A stretch of 43,411 nt of DNA from BP-133 sp040756995 (GTDB lineage Bacteria; Actinomycetota; Acidimicrobiia; IMCC26256; BP-133), in assembly GCA_040756995.1 (NCBI GenBank), contig JBFLYK010000054.1, positions 1 through 43,411 on the forward strand, written 5' to 3'. The notes beneath the pieces were generated by a model. That model had not been told where the DNA came from. It ran no database searches and saw nothing but the letters and a program-made list of their open reading frames with translations. Below, piece by piece: positions 16,924 through 25,300 of this stretch. The translations under genes and the position numbers were made by a program. The first letter of the stretch is position 1. The number at the start of each line of letters is the position of its first letter.

Positions 16924-18323
16924 GCCGTCCACTGCGCCACCTTCCTTGTCGCCCGCCACGCCACCAGGGCGCCGAGCGCCAGTAGCCCGCCGGCCAACAG
17001 CCCGGCACTGAGCACCTGTGGAGCGTTGAATTCCCGGGGCGACGCCAGCAGCTGGGTGCGCCGCAACCCCGGAACGGCCGTCGCTTGGGCCTCGGTCGGA
17101 GCCGGCCCCGTTGCCCCTGGATCGGCCGTGGGCCCGGCCGGCGCCGTCGGAGCAGCCACGGTTCCCGGCCCGTACGAACGAGAGACGGGCCGTGGCGCGC
17201 TGAGGGTCATCGAGTCCTTCGCCGAGGCGGCTCGGCCGGTCGGGGCGTCACCGGCCGGACCGGCGCCGTCGGCGGAAGAACCGATCGCCGCCGGGGGTGC
17301 CGGCGGGCCTTCGGCGGGACCGGGCTCCTCCACACTCTCCGCCGGGGCGGGTACCTCGGGCAAGGAGGGCAGGCCGCCGGCGGCGCCTGGCGCCACGGCC
17401 GACGTCGCTCCCCCGAAGCGAATGAACAGCGTCCCCTTCCCGGCGCTCGGGACGTCGTTGCTGTTGACGAGTTCGAATGCCGTCGCCGTCGCTCCTCCGG
17501 TCAACGTGACTGGTTCGGCGAACCGGATCTGGAACCCGGTCGGCGCCAGCGCGTCGTTGAGCGACTTCAGTCCCTGGCCGACCGGTAGCGGGACACCCTG
17601 GTCGTTGATCTTCAGCCCCTCCCGCCCGAAACTGAAGCCGTAGGTGCCGGCCCGGCCTCCTTCGAGCACCATCTCGGTCTGAGTAGTGGGCGCCGGGTCG
17701 CCGGCCCTGAGCGTGGTGAGTGAGGACGACCGGATCGAGGCGATCGACAGTGGCCCGGCGGCGATGCCCTGCACCAGGGAAGTCGCGGTGGCCGAGACGC
17801 TGTCTCCGGTGACGGTGATGGCTGACTTGGCCTCGGAGGCCGTCACCGTGACCTCCCGGCTGATCAGGCCGGCTCGCGCCTGGCTGTTCGCCTCCTGCGC
17901 CTGGGCCCTGGCCAGGAGCGAGTATGGGCCGGCCGGGTCGCCCACGACACCTTCCGGCTGCGTCGGGTACGAGGCACTGGTGTAGAACGGATAGCCGGGT
18001 GGGGCGGAACCGAGGGCGAGGGCGGCCAGGCCGGGATAACCGACGGCGGTCGCTCCCGGGTACGGGTGGGATGCAAACGACTGCGAGGTTCCGGCGGAGT
18101 CCAGCAGCGACTGGGCGACCGGTGCGCCGCCGTCGATGTAGTGGTCGACGATGAAGAACCCGGGAATGCCGTAGCGGGTGTACATGCCGCTGGCCTCGGC
18201 CGTGGCGGTGAACCCGCCGAGCGACGGACCTGCCCCGGCCCGGGGTGACATCAGGAACAGACCGGCGCTGCTACTGACCAGCGCCACCCCCAGCGCCGCC
18301 TTCCATTTCGCCCGTCCTTCCAC
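16920..18323 (-). CDS. Secreted, C-terminally anchored protein of unknown function
   Basis: A 467-residue exported protein. The N-terminus (KWKAALGVALVSSSAGLFLM) is a signal peptide; residues about 35-310 form a compact, beta-rich-looking region with no motif I recognise; residues about 320-430 are Pro/Ala/Gly-rich; the end has one hydrophobic span (about 437-458) followed by RATRKV, a stop-transfer anchor. The GTG at 18323 is preceded by GGGGGGTGCC. As first gene of the operon that continues into the LIV-type transporter it could capture substrate at the cell surface, but this is inference from position. The 27-base element at 18351-18377 sits just upstream. Confidence 0.8.
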   Translation of the reverse strand: MEGRAKWKAALGVALVSSSAGLFLMSPRAGAGPSLGGFTATAEASGMYTRYGIPGFFIVDHYIDGGAPVAQSLLDSAGTSQSFASHPYPGATAVGYPGLAALALGSAPPGYPFYTSASYPTQPEGVVGDPAGPYSLLARAQAQEANSQARAGLISREVTVTASEAKSAITVTGDSVSATATSLVQGIAAGPLSIASIRSSSLTTLRAGDPAPTTQTEMVLEGGRAGTYGFSFGREGLKINDQGVPLPVGQGLKSLNDALAPTGFQIRFAEPVTLTGGATATAFELVNSNDVPSAGKGTLFIRFGGATSAVAPGAAGGLPSLPEVPAPAESVEEPGPAEGPPAPPAAIGSSADGAGPAGDAPTGRAASAKDSMTLSAPRPVSRSYGPGTVAAPTAPAGPTADPGATGPAPTEAQATAVPGLRRTQLLASPREFNAPQVLSAGLLAGGLLALGALVAWRATRKVAQWTA

Positions 18324-18350
18324 GGCACCCCCCGGGATTGACCGAATGAT

Positions 18351-18377
18351 CTGGACAGAATTCCTGGACAGATGACC
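18351..18377. promoter_or_regulatory. Shared 27-base direct-repeat element, copy 1
   Basis: Read on the plus strand: CTGGACA, five variable bases, CCTGGACAG, one variable base, TGACC. The same arrangement with identical spacing lies at 23111-23137. It is 28 bases upstream of the GTG at 18323 and so is well placed to control the secreted-protein/transporter operon. The divergent TetR gene next to copy 2 is the best candidate binder; the LuxR-type regulator is an alternative. Confidence 0.6.
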
Positions 18378-18407
18378 TACATTTGCGGGACAGTAACCAC
18401 GGACCGG

Positions 18408-19214
18408 CTAACCGTCAAGGAGTGCCCGGGCCTCGGCCCAGACAGAGTTCGCCTCCTCGACGCGGCCGGCGGCGTTGTAGAGGAGGGCCAGGTTGTGGAG
18501 GGTGATGGCGACCTCCGGATGGTCGGGGCCCAGTGCGTCGCGTCGGATCGCCACCGTGTGCTCGTAGAGAGCGATCGCCTGGTCGACCTTCCCCCGTCCG
18601 GCCAGGAACTTGGCCAGCTGATAGGCGCTGGCCGCCACGCTGGAGGGGTCGAGAGCGACCGCGTCGAGGCGGCTGACAACTCGGTCGAGGTGGGGCTGCG
18701 CCTCTTCCACCTTGTCCTGGGCGACGAGCGCCGCGGCCAGGACCAGTCGCAGGCCCGCCACCTCGTCCGCTTCGGGGCCATAGGTGACCTCCGCCAGCAC
18801 GAGCCCCCGCCGGAGGAGCGCCTCGGCCTCACCGTGGCGACCGTCGGCCTGCAGACCGGCGGCCAGTTGGGTCAACGCCTCGACCTTCAGGCGCACTGCG
18901 TCGTCCTGTGTTGCCGGACGGGCTGCCGTGGCCACTCCGCCAGCCCGGGCGTCAGCCGGCGAGCCCGACGGCGCGGCACCGGCGGCCACCGCCCGGGGCC
19001 GGAACCGGTCGCGGATCAGACGGACCAGCTCGGGATCATTGACGTCACCGTCGTCAACCAATCGGTCCCAGATCTGCGCCGGGACGCTGAATTCCCTCAT
19101 GTCGACCGGTGCCTCGACGGTCCGCAGGTCGACGACTGCGCTCTCCTCTTCGCTCGATCGGGTCACCGCCCGCTTGCTCCCTTCACCGCGCCACAGGTCG
19201 AAGCCGCAGTTCAC
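18408..19214 (-). CDS. Tetratricopeptide-repeat protein
   Basis: A 268-residue protein with three or four TPR-like helical pairs between about 105 and 265 (for example LTQLAAGLQADGRHGEAEALLRR and LHNLALLYNAAGRVEEANSVW, with ALGPDHPEVA typical of the TPR_10/12 type). The first 100 residues are charged then Ala/Gly-rich. Such proteins are interaction scaffolds. It is divergent from the LuxR-type regulator gene with 136 bases between them, so a functional link is possible. The start is uncertain: GTG at 19214 has no clear ribosome site, and GTG at 19166 with GGGAG about 10 bases upstream is an alternative. Confidence 0.75.
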   Translation of the reverse strand: MNCGFDLWRGEGSKRAVTRSSEEESAVVDLRTVEAPVDMREFSVPAQIWDRLVDDGDVNDPELVRLIRDRFRPRAVAAGAAPSGSPADARAGGVATAARPATQDDAVRLKVEALTQLAAGLQADGRHGEAEALLRRGLVLAEVTYGPEADEVAGLRLVLAAALVAQDKVEEAQPHLDRVVSRLDAVALDPSSVAASAYQLAKFLAGRGKVDQAIALYEHTVAIRRDALGPDHPEVAITLHNLALLYNAAGRVEEANSVWAEARALLDG

Positions 19215-19350
19215 CCGGCGGGGCCGGAGCGGGTCAGCAGAGGTCGGTACACGACTTTCCGGCTCACCACCGCAATGTGGTGGAGCCCGACCACAAACCT
19301 GGCCCGAGACACCGAGGAAAACGGCGGGCCCTGCGCGACACTGGGCGTTC

Positions 19351-21996
19351 GTGGGGGCTGAGTGGCCCTTCGTGGGCCGGGCCGACGAACTCCGTCAGCT
19401 GCGGCGGTGGCTCACCACCGGCGAGCGCCAGAGCGTGGTGCTGGCCGGCGCGCCCGGCGTCGGCAAGACCCGCCTCGCTCTGGAGTGTCTCCACGCGGCC
19501 GAGGACGCCGGGTTCGCCACCGCCCGAGTCCACGCCACGCGGGCCGCGGCCGCCATTCCCTTTGGGGCGCTCGCCCCGCTGCTGCCTGCCTTCCACCACG
19601 AGGAGGCGGGGGCGGTCGACGACCGGGCCGACCTTCTGCGTCGCTCCGCCGCCGCGCTGGTGGAGCGGACCGGTGGACGCCGGCTGGTCCTCTTCATCGA
19701 TGACGCCCACCTCCTCGACGACGCCTCGGCCACGCTGATCCATCAACTGGCGGTCACTGGCGCAGCGTCGCTCCTCGTGACCGTCCGCACCGGTGAGGCC
19801 ACAGCCGATCCAATTGTCTCCCTGTGGAAAGACGGCCTGGCCGAGCGCTTCGAGGTCGAAGGGCTCGACGCCGACGCGATCGAGGAGGTGTTGGCTTCGG
19901 CGCTGGGAGGACGGGTGGACCGGGCGGCGGTGGCGCACCTCGCCGTACGCTGCCAGGGCAACGTCCTGTTCTTGCGGGAGCTCGTCATCGGCGCGCTCCA
20001 CGACGGGACACTGCGCGACGACAGCGGGATCTGGCGTCTCGCCGGCCGGCTTTCACCGTCGGACCGCCTCGTGGAGCTGGTGGAAAGCCGCCTCAGCGGG
20101 CTCAGCACCGCGGAACGCGATCTGCTGGAAGTGGTGTCACTCGGAGAACCGCTCGGCGCAGCCGAGCTGCTGACGCTCGGCGATCCGGGCCTGGCCGAGG
20201 TGTTGGAGCGCAAGGGCATCCTGCGGAGCCAGACCGACGACCGGCGCCTGTCGGTGAGGCTGGCCCATCCGCTCTATGGCGACGTCCTGCGGTCGCGGAT
20301 CCCCGCCCTCCGGGTGCGGGACATCGCCCGTTCGCTGGCCGAATCGGTCGAGGCGTGCGGCCAGCGGCGCCGGGAGGACACCCTCCGGGTAGCCACCTGG
20401 CGGCTCGACGGCGGAGGTGCCCGGCCGGAGGTGATGCTCGCCGCGGCCACCACGGCTCGGTGGCGCTACGACTTCCCGCTGGCCGAGCGCCTGGCCCGAG
20501 CCGCGCTCGACGCCGGCGCCGGTTTCGACGCCGCTGTCCTCGCCGCTCAGCTCGCCTCACTCCAGGGCCGGGGGGATGAGGCCGAAGCGGAGCTGGCCGC
20601 GTTGGCCGACCAGGCCGCCGACGACGCCCAACGCGGACTCGTGGCCATCACCCGCCTCGACAACCGGATGATCTACGCCGGGACCATCGAGGAAGGGTTG
20701 CGGCTGGTCGAGCAGACCGAGATCACCCTGAGCGATCCGGGCTGGAGGGACGAGGTGACGGCCCGCCGGGGTGCACTGTTGCTGGCCACCTCGGGGCCTA
20801 GGACCTCGGCCGAGACCCTGGAACCCCTGCTGGAACGGGCTGAGGGTCGGGCTCTCGTCTGGGCCTGCATGCCCGGCGCCCACAGCCTCGGCCGACTCGG
20901 TCGCATCGAAGCCGCCTTGGCGGCGGCGGCCCGCGGCCGGGCGGTGCAGCTGACGCTCACCCGTCCGATGGACTGGTATCCCTGGACCCACCTCTTCTAC
21001 CGGGGTGAGGCGCTCGGTCACGCCGGCCGGCTGAAGGAGGCCGAAGCGCTGGCCACGGCTCAGTACCACGAGGCCGTACGGGACCGGTCGGTGGAAGGTC
21101 AGGCCCTCTTCACCGGTCTGCTGGCCAAGGTCCTCATCGATCGGGGTCGCGTCCGCACCGCGGTCGACCGGGGTCGGGAGGCGGTGGCGCTCTATCGCCA
21201 GCTGGGCCGGCCCCAGTTCGAGCAGGTGTTCCTGGTGTACGTCGCCCACGGCCTGGCGCTGGCCGGCCAGGCCGACGCCGCGGCTCACGCCCTCGCCACC
21301 CACGACGCCATGGCGCTGCCCCCGACCTACTTCATGGGGGTCGACCTCGGGTTGGCCCGGGCCTGGACGGCCGTGGCCGGCGGCGACCTGCCTCAAGCGC
21401 GGCGGCTGTTCGAAGCGGCGGCGACATCAGGCCTCGACATCGGTGACCTCGTCGGGGCGGCGGCGGCGCTGCACGGCCTCGCCCGCCTCGGACGGGCCCG
21501 AGACGTGGTGACCCGTCTCACCGACGTGGCCGCCGACATCGAAGGTGACCTGGCGCAGGCCCGGGCGGCCCACGCGCTGGCGCTGGCCCCGATGGACGCC
21601 GCCGACCTGACCGCAGTGTCGGAACGATTCGAAGCGATGGGAGCCGTCCTGCTGGCCGCGGAAGCGGCCGCCGACGCCGCCGTCGCCTGGCGACGGGCCG
21701 ACGCCTCCCGAGACGCGGCGGCCGCCGAGCGCCGAGTGGCCACGCTGGTCGCCCAGTGCGAAGGCGCGACGACCCCGGCTCTCGGCGCGGTCGAGCCCCG
21801 GTCCCGGCTGACAGCCGCCGAGCGGGAAACGGCGCTGCTGGCGGCGGCCGGCCGCTCGAACCGCGACATCGCCGACGAGCTGTGCGTGTCGGTTCGAACG
21901 ATCGAGAACCGCCTGATGCACGTCTACGAAAAGCTCGGCATCACCGGGAGGGCCGAGCTGGCCGCAGCGTTGTCCGGACTGGGGCTGGCGGGCTAG
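19351..21996 (+). CDS. LuxR-family transcriptional regulator with N-terminal AAA ATPase (LAL/MalT type)
   Basis: An 881-residue regulator. FVGRADELRQLRRW opens an AAA/STAND-type ATPase, Walker A GAPGVGKT at 33-40 and Walker B LVLFIDDAH at about 108-116; a long helical, TPR-like middle follows; the C-terminus is a LuxR DNA-binding domain (LTAAERETALLAAAGRSNRD, then VSVRTIENRLMHVYEKLGI). LAL regulators usually activate catabolic or secondary-metabolite genes when they bind ligand and ATP. The GTG at 19351 begins the conserved region; no clear Shine-Dalgarno is seen. Its stop overlaps the stop of the convergent LLM gene in the palindrome CTAG. A local activator role is inferred from position. 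Confidence 0.88.
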   Translation: MGAEWPFVGRADELRQLRRWLTTGERQSVVLAGAPGVGKTRLALECLHAAEDAGFATARVHATRAAAAIPFGALAPLLPAFHHEEAGAVDDRADLLRRSAAALVERTGGRRLVLFIDDAHLLDDASATLIHQLAVTGAASLLVTVRTGEATADPIVSLWKDGLAERFEVEGLDADAIEEVLASALGGRVDRAAVAHLAVRCQGNVLFLRELVIGALHDGTLRDDSGIWRLAGRLSPSDRLVELVESRLSGLSTAERDLLEVVSLGEPLGAAELLTLGDPGLAEVLERKGILRSQTDDRRLSVRLAHPLYGDVLRSRIPALRVRDIARSLAESVEACGQRRREDTLRVATWRLDGGGARPEVMLAAATTARWRYDFPLAERLARAALDAGAGFDAAVLAAQLASLQGRGDEAEAELAALADQAADDAQRGLVAITRLDNRMIYAGTIEEGLRLVEQTEITLSDPGWRDEVTARRGALLLATSGPRTSAETLEPLLERAEGRALVWACMPGAHSLGRLGRIEAALAAAARGRAVQLTLTRPMDWYPWTHLFYRGEALGHAGRLKEAEALATAQYHEAVRDRSVEGQALFTGLLAKVLIDRGRVRTAVDRGREAVALYRQLGRPQFEQVFLVYVAHGLALAGQADAAAHALATHDAMALPPTYFMGVDLGLARAWTAVAGGDLPQARRLFEAAATSGLDIGDLVGAAAALHGLARLGRARDVVTRLTDVAADIEGDLAQARAAHALALAPMDAADLTAVSERFEAMGAVLLAAEAAADAAVAWRRADASRDAAAAERRVATLVAQCEGATTPALGAVEPRSRLTAAERETALLAAAGRSNRDIADELCVSVRTIENRLMHVYEKLGITGRAELAAALSGLGLAG

Positions 21997-23093
21997 GCGG
22001 CCGAGGCGGCCAGCCGCTCGGACGCAGGTGCGATCTTCTTCAGCTCCGGCATGACCGTCTCGGCGAAGAGCCGCATGTTGCGCTCGCCGTCCTCCCGGGT
22101 CATGGCGCCATAGCGGAACACGCCCAGGAATCCGTCGGCGCCGATGAGGTCGGCGAATTCGGTGATCTTCTCCAGCACCTGATCGGGCGTGCCGTAGGGG
22201 TGGAGCTCGGCGTAGAAGTCGGCCATCTCCTGGGCGCCCCCAGGCTTGGTCAGCCGGTCGTACATCTGGCCATGGAACTCGTAGCCCGGGGTCGACTTGA
22301 GATGCGGCTTGTCGAACTCGTAGTGAGCGACGACCGAATCCCAGTAGTCCTGCAGGAACTTACGCCCGCGCTGCCGGGCCCGCTTCTCGTCCTCATCGAT
22401 GTAGACCCAGGCCGACAGGATCGGTGCCGGAGGCTCCGCCCCGATCGCCTCCACGTAGGTTCGCCGATAGGTCTCCACGTCGTCCCGCACCAGGTTATGG
22501 GGCTTCTGGGGAATGATCAGGACGCCGGTCCCGAGCTTGGCCATGATCTCGGCCGACTCCGGCGACACGGTGGCGGAATAGATGCGGTTCCGGAACGACT
22601 TGAACGGCCCGGGCCGCAGCTCGACCCGGGGCTGTTGCACGAACTGGCCGTCGTACTCCATGACGCCGGTCTCGAGCGCGGTCATCAGGGCCTCGGCCTG
22701 TTCACCGAAGCGCTCCCGGGCCGTGGCCATCGACACCCGCAGGCCGTCGAACTCGCATTTCCCCGTCCCCCGGCCCAAGCCAAGGATGAAGCGGCCGTCC
22801 GACATGTGATCGAGGAGCAGGATCTGCTCGGCGGCCCGCACCGTGTCGTGCCAGGGCAGCACGAGCACCATCGAACCGAGCTTGACGGTGGTCGTGCGCC
22901 CGGCCATGTAGGTGAGGAACTGCAACACGTCGGGCGACATCGTGTAGTTGGTGAAGTGGTGCTCGACACCCCAGATCGACTCGAACCCGAGGGGTTCGGC
23001 CAGGTCCGCCAGCGCCAGATCGGTCTTCCAAACGTCGCGGTCCGACAGTTGGCCACCGTAACCCTGGAAGATCGCCGTCATGCCGACGTGCAT
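21993..23093 (-). CDS. LLM class flavin-dependent oxidoreductase
   Basis: A 366-residue luciferase-like enzyme: MHVGMTAIFQGYGG, EHH at 44-46 (WGVEHHFTNY), TVKLGSMVLVLPWHD, RFILGLGRG and the C-terminal PYGTPDQVLEKITEFADLIG. The EHH motif is shared with the two LLM proteins of the first block. The ATG at 23093 has AGGAG 7 bases upstream. It stands alone as a transcription unit, divergent from the TetR gene at 23211, and carries the same 27-base upstream element as the 18323 operon, which suggests joint control. Substrate unknown; an oxygenation step in the same pathway is likely. Confidence 0.88.
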   Translation of the reverse strand: MHVGMTAIFQGYGGQLSDRDVWKTDLALADLAEPLGFESIWGVEHHFTNYTMSPDVLQFLTYMAGRTTTVKLGSMVLVLPWHDTVRAAEQILLLDHMSDGRFILGLGRGTGKCEFDGLRVSMATARERFGEQAEALMTALETGVMEYDGQFVQQPRVELRPGPFKSFRNRIYSATVSPESAEIMAKLGTGVLIIPQKPHNLVRDDVETYRRTYVEAIGAEPPAPILSAWVYIDEDEKRARQRGRKFLQDYWDSVVAHYEFDKPHLKSTPGYEFHGQMYDRLTKPGGAQEMADFYAELHPYGTPDQVLEKITEFADLIGADGFLGVFRYGAMTREDGERNMRLFAETVMPELKKIAPASERLAASAA

Positions 23094-23110
23094 CGATGAC
23101 TCCTTTGGTC

Positions 23111-23137
23111 TTGGACATCGAACCTGGACAGTTGACC
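23111..23137. promoter_or_regulatory. Shared 27-base direct-repeat element, copy 2
   Basis: Plus-strand TTGGACA, five variable bases, CCTGGACAG, one variable base, TGACC: the same spacing as copy 1 at 18351-18377, with 20 or more of 27 bases equal. It lies between the candidate promoter at 23141-23170 and the LLM start codon at 23093, where a bound repressor would block transcription. Confidence 0.6.
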
Positions 23138-23140
23138 CAA

Positions 23141-23170
23141 ACAGTAGGCCCGGGTGCCCGCCTCGGTCAA
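23141..23170 (-). promoter_or_regulatory. Candidate promoter for the LLM gene at 23093
   Basis: On the minus strand TTGACC (23170-23165) and TACTGT (23146-23141) are separated by 18 bases, a sigma-70-like layout with a weak -10. The predicted transcription start falls at or just inside the 27-base element. Confidence 0.35.
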
Positions 23171-23210
23171 GCCATGGGCGCCCCGCTTGCAGGCGGTACA
23201 TTCCGGGGTC

Positions 23211-23849
23211 GTGAATGGTTCGGTGGCCGACAACCGTCCTCGCAAGCGGGATTCGAAGAAGGACGCCATTGTGGCCGCCGCGGCCGAGGTCCTGATGCGC
23301 CAAGGGGTGGCCGCTTGCACCGTCCGGGCCATCGCCGACACGAGCGGCGTGTCGAAATCGGCCATCCACTACTACTTCGAAGAAGTTGACCAGATAGTGG
23401 AGTTGGCGTTCGAGCGGGTCATGGATCAGTTCGTCGAGCGGCTCGAGGCGGCGGCTGCGGCGGCGCCCGGCCCGCTGGAGGGCTTGGGGGCGGCCGCCGC
23501 CGAGTACCTTCGCCTCGGGGCCGACCAGCCCGACGGGCACCGGGTTCCGATGCTGGCCTTCGACTTCCATGTGGTGTCGACCCGCCGTGGGGACACGTCG
23601 GCCATGGAGCGCCTGACCGAACGCGTGATGAAGCTGTTCCGCCGGCTGGCCGAGGAGGCGGGTCTGGACCATGCCGCGGCCACGGTCGACGTCCTGCTGT
23701 CGGCACTCATCGGCGCGGTCATCCGCTCCCCGTTGGGTCACCGCTCCGTCGAGGAGGAGCTGGCGGTGCTCTCCGCTGCTCTCGGGGTTCCGCTCGGCGA
23801 GCGACCGAGGGTGAAGGGCTCGCGTCGCCGCCGGAGCGTCGGCTCGTAG
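23211..23849 (+). CDS. TetR family transcriptional regulator
   Basis: A 212-residue repressor-type protein. The N-terminal helix-turn-helix spans about 16-60 (IVAAAAEVLMRQG, AIADTSGVSKSAIHYYF); the rest is a helical ligand/dimerisation domain. It is divergent from the LLM gene at 23093 across 117 bases holding the 27-base element, so it probably represses that gene and, through the second copy at 18351, the transporter operon. The GTG at 23211 is chosen because TACATT at 23197-23202 would give a leaderless transcript; GTG at 23223 is an alternative. A basic tail (RVKGSRRRRSVGS) ends the protein. Confidence 0.85.
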   Translation: MNGSVADNRPRKRDSKKDAIVAAAAEVLMRQGVAACTVRAIADTSGVSKSAIHYYFEEVDQIVELAFERVMDQFVERLEAAAAAAPGPLEGLGAAAAEYLRLGADQPDGHRVPMLAFDFHVVSTRRGDTSAMERLTERVMKLFRRLAEEAGLDHAAATVDVLLSALIGAVIRSPLGHRSVEEELAVLSAALGVPLGERPRVKGSRRRRSVGS

Positions 23850-23869
23850 CCTTTACCCGCTCCGACCGG

Positions 23870-23890
23870 GTTTTGTCGACCGTTCGGACG
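23870..23890. promoter_or_regulatory. Putative TetR-type operator, copy C (autoregulatory)
   Basis: GTTTTGTCGAC then CGTTCGGACG, in register with copies A, B and D. It ends 22 bases before the GTG of the TetR gene at 23913 and overlaps its expected -35 region; TAGATT at 23901-23906 is a candidate -10 that would yield a leaderless message. The right half-site is weaker than in copy D. Confidence 0.5.
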
Positions 23891-23912
23891 GGTGATGCGG
23901 TAGATTCGGTGC

Positions 23913-24518
23913 GTGGGGCGACCTCCCGGACCGACCAAGTACAGCGAGGAGCGCAAGCAGCAGATTTTGCGTTTCGTCGAGGATCTGCTCGTCGACGGCA
24001 CCTTTCGGGATACGACCATGGACGCGGTGGCCGAGCGGATGGGGATGGCCAAGTCCACGCTGTACCACTACTTTCCGAAGAAGGACGACCTTCTCTACGC
24101 GCTGTTCGACGAAACGCTGACGAAGCTGATCACCGCCTACCGGCGTCGGCTCGACATGGACATGCCACCGAGCCAGCAGATCTACGAGTGTATGTGTGAC
24201 GTGATGGAGCTGACTGCTCTGTCCCCCGGTCGGGCCCGGGTCCTCTACGAGCACAAGCGCACGCTGGCCCCCGAACAGGTGAAGAAGCTGACGGCGATGG
24301 AGCGGGAGTACTTCGAGCTGATCAGCGACTCGGTCGCCAAGGGCATCGCCGCCGGGGAACTCCGTCCGATGGAGCCGGCCCTCGCCGCCCACGCCGTGAC
24401 CGCGATGGTGGCGCACTCCCGCTACTGGTACTCACCCGATGGGCCGCTCGCCCCCCGCGAGGTGGCCTACCAGTTCTGGCGGATCTTCATGGACGGAGCC
24501 CGGGTCAGCGGGGACTGA
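23913..24518 (+). CDS. TetR family transcriptional regulator
   Basis: A 201-residue regulator. The helix-turn-helix lies at about 14-58 (QQILRFVEDLLVDGTF, VAERMGMAKSTLYHYFPKKDDLL); the C-terminal domain (YECMCDVMELTAL, WYSPDGPLAPREVAYQFW) resembles KstR2/FadR-like ligand domains of lipid and CoA-ester responsive TetR proteins in layout only. A GTG start at 23913 gives a good N-terminus MGRPPGPTK. The upstream operator copy C suggests self-repression, and copies A, B and D suggest control of the 7365 operon and both genes flanking 26058. Its 3' end overlaps the convergent crotonase gene by 14 bases. Confidence 0.87.
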   Translation: MGRPPGPTKYSEERKQQILRFVEDLLVDGTFRDTTMDAVAERMGMAKSTLYHYFPKKDDLLYALFDETLTKLITAYRRRLDMDMPPSQQIYECMCDVMELTALSPGRARVLYEHKRTLAPEQVKKLTAMEREYFELISDSVAKGIAAGELRPMEPALAAHAVTAMVAHSRYWYSPDGPLAPREVAYQFWRIFMDGARVSGD

Positions 24519-25284
24519 ACTCGCGCCCCGACAGGCCGGCCAGCGCCTCGAGGGCCAGCCCGTAGTGCAGATCCTCGGTCACCGCCCGCTTGAGCGCCCG
24601 CTTGAAGACGCTGCGGGTGTTGCGCATCGTGACCGGGTTGCGGGCGGCCAGGTTGTGGGCGAGGTCGAGCGCTCGCTCCATGAGCCGGTCGGGCGCCAAA
24701 ACCTCTCCCACGATGCCGAGCTGCTTGGCCTCGTGGGCGTCGATCCGTTCCCCGGTGAGCAGGAAGTAGCGGCCCCGGTTCGGGCCGAGCAGGAGCGGCC
24801 AGATGATCTGCATCCCGTCGCCGGGGACCAGTCCGACGGTGCAGTGCCCGGCGTCAACGAAGTAGGCCGTGTCGGCGGCCAGGACGACGTCGGCGAGGAC
24901 GGCGAGCTCCGAATGGACGATGGCCGGCCCGTTCACCGCCGCGATGACCGGCACCTCGATGTCGAGAAGGCCGGCAATGAGGCGTAGCCCTTCGGAGATG
25001 GCGTGGTCCCATTGGGTGGCGTTCACGACGCCGCCCACCAGGGGATCGATCATGCGGGCGGGCTCGGGGAAGTCCACGAAGAAGTCACCGGTTCCGGTGA
25101 TGACGACGACCCGGTTCTCCCGGTCGCCGCCGATGGCGGCCCACAGGTCGCCGAGTTCGCCGTGGGCCCGCCCGTTCCAGCGGAACGGGCCGCCCTTCGT
25201 GTGGAGGCGCACGGTCAGGACGCCGTCGTCGGTCCGGCTCAGGGCGGCGCAGCTGAAGCGGTCCTCGTAGTCGGAGAGGGCCAC
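24505..25284 (-). CDS. Crotonase-fold beta-diketone hydrolase, 6-oxocamphor-hydrolase-like
   Basis: A 259-residue crotonase superfamily protein. Stretches such as LDIEVPVIAAVNGP, VGLVPGDG and GPNRGRYFLLTGE match my recollection of Rhodococcus 6-oxocamphor hydrolase closely, and the active-site residues recalled for that enzyme (W40, H122, H145, D154, E244) correspond to W36, H124, H147, D156 and E246 here, four of them at a constant offset of two. That enzyme cleaves a C-C bond in a cyclic beta-diketone by a retro-Claisen reaction without CoA. Ordinary enoyl-CoA hydratases lack the two histidines. The GTG at 25284 follows AAAGGAATCC and lies 16 bases after the SDR stop, so the two form an operon. 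Exact substrate unknown. Confidence 0.82.
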   Translation of the reverse strand: MALSDYEDRFSCAALSRTDDGVLTVRLHTKGGPFRWNGRAHGELGDLWAAIGGDRENRVVVITGTGDFFVDFPEPARMIDPLVGGVVNATQWDHAISEGLRLIAGLLDIEVPVIAAVNGPAIVHSELAVLADVVLAADTAYFVDAGHCTVGLVPGDGMQIIWPLLLGPNRGRYFLLTGERIDAHEAKQLGIVGEVLAPDRLMERALDLAHNLAARNPVTMRNTRSVFKRALKRAVTEDLHYGLALEALAGLSGREFSPR

Positions 25285-25300
25285 GGATTCCTTTCCCGGC

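Noticed and set aside
18784..19350. Long upstream extension of the LuxR-type regulator frame
   Set aside because: It is antisense to the TPR gene and lacks the family N-terminus; FVGRADEL begins just after the GTG at 19351.
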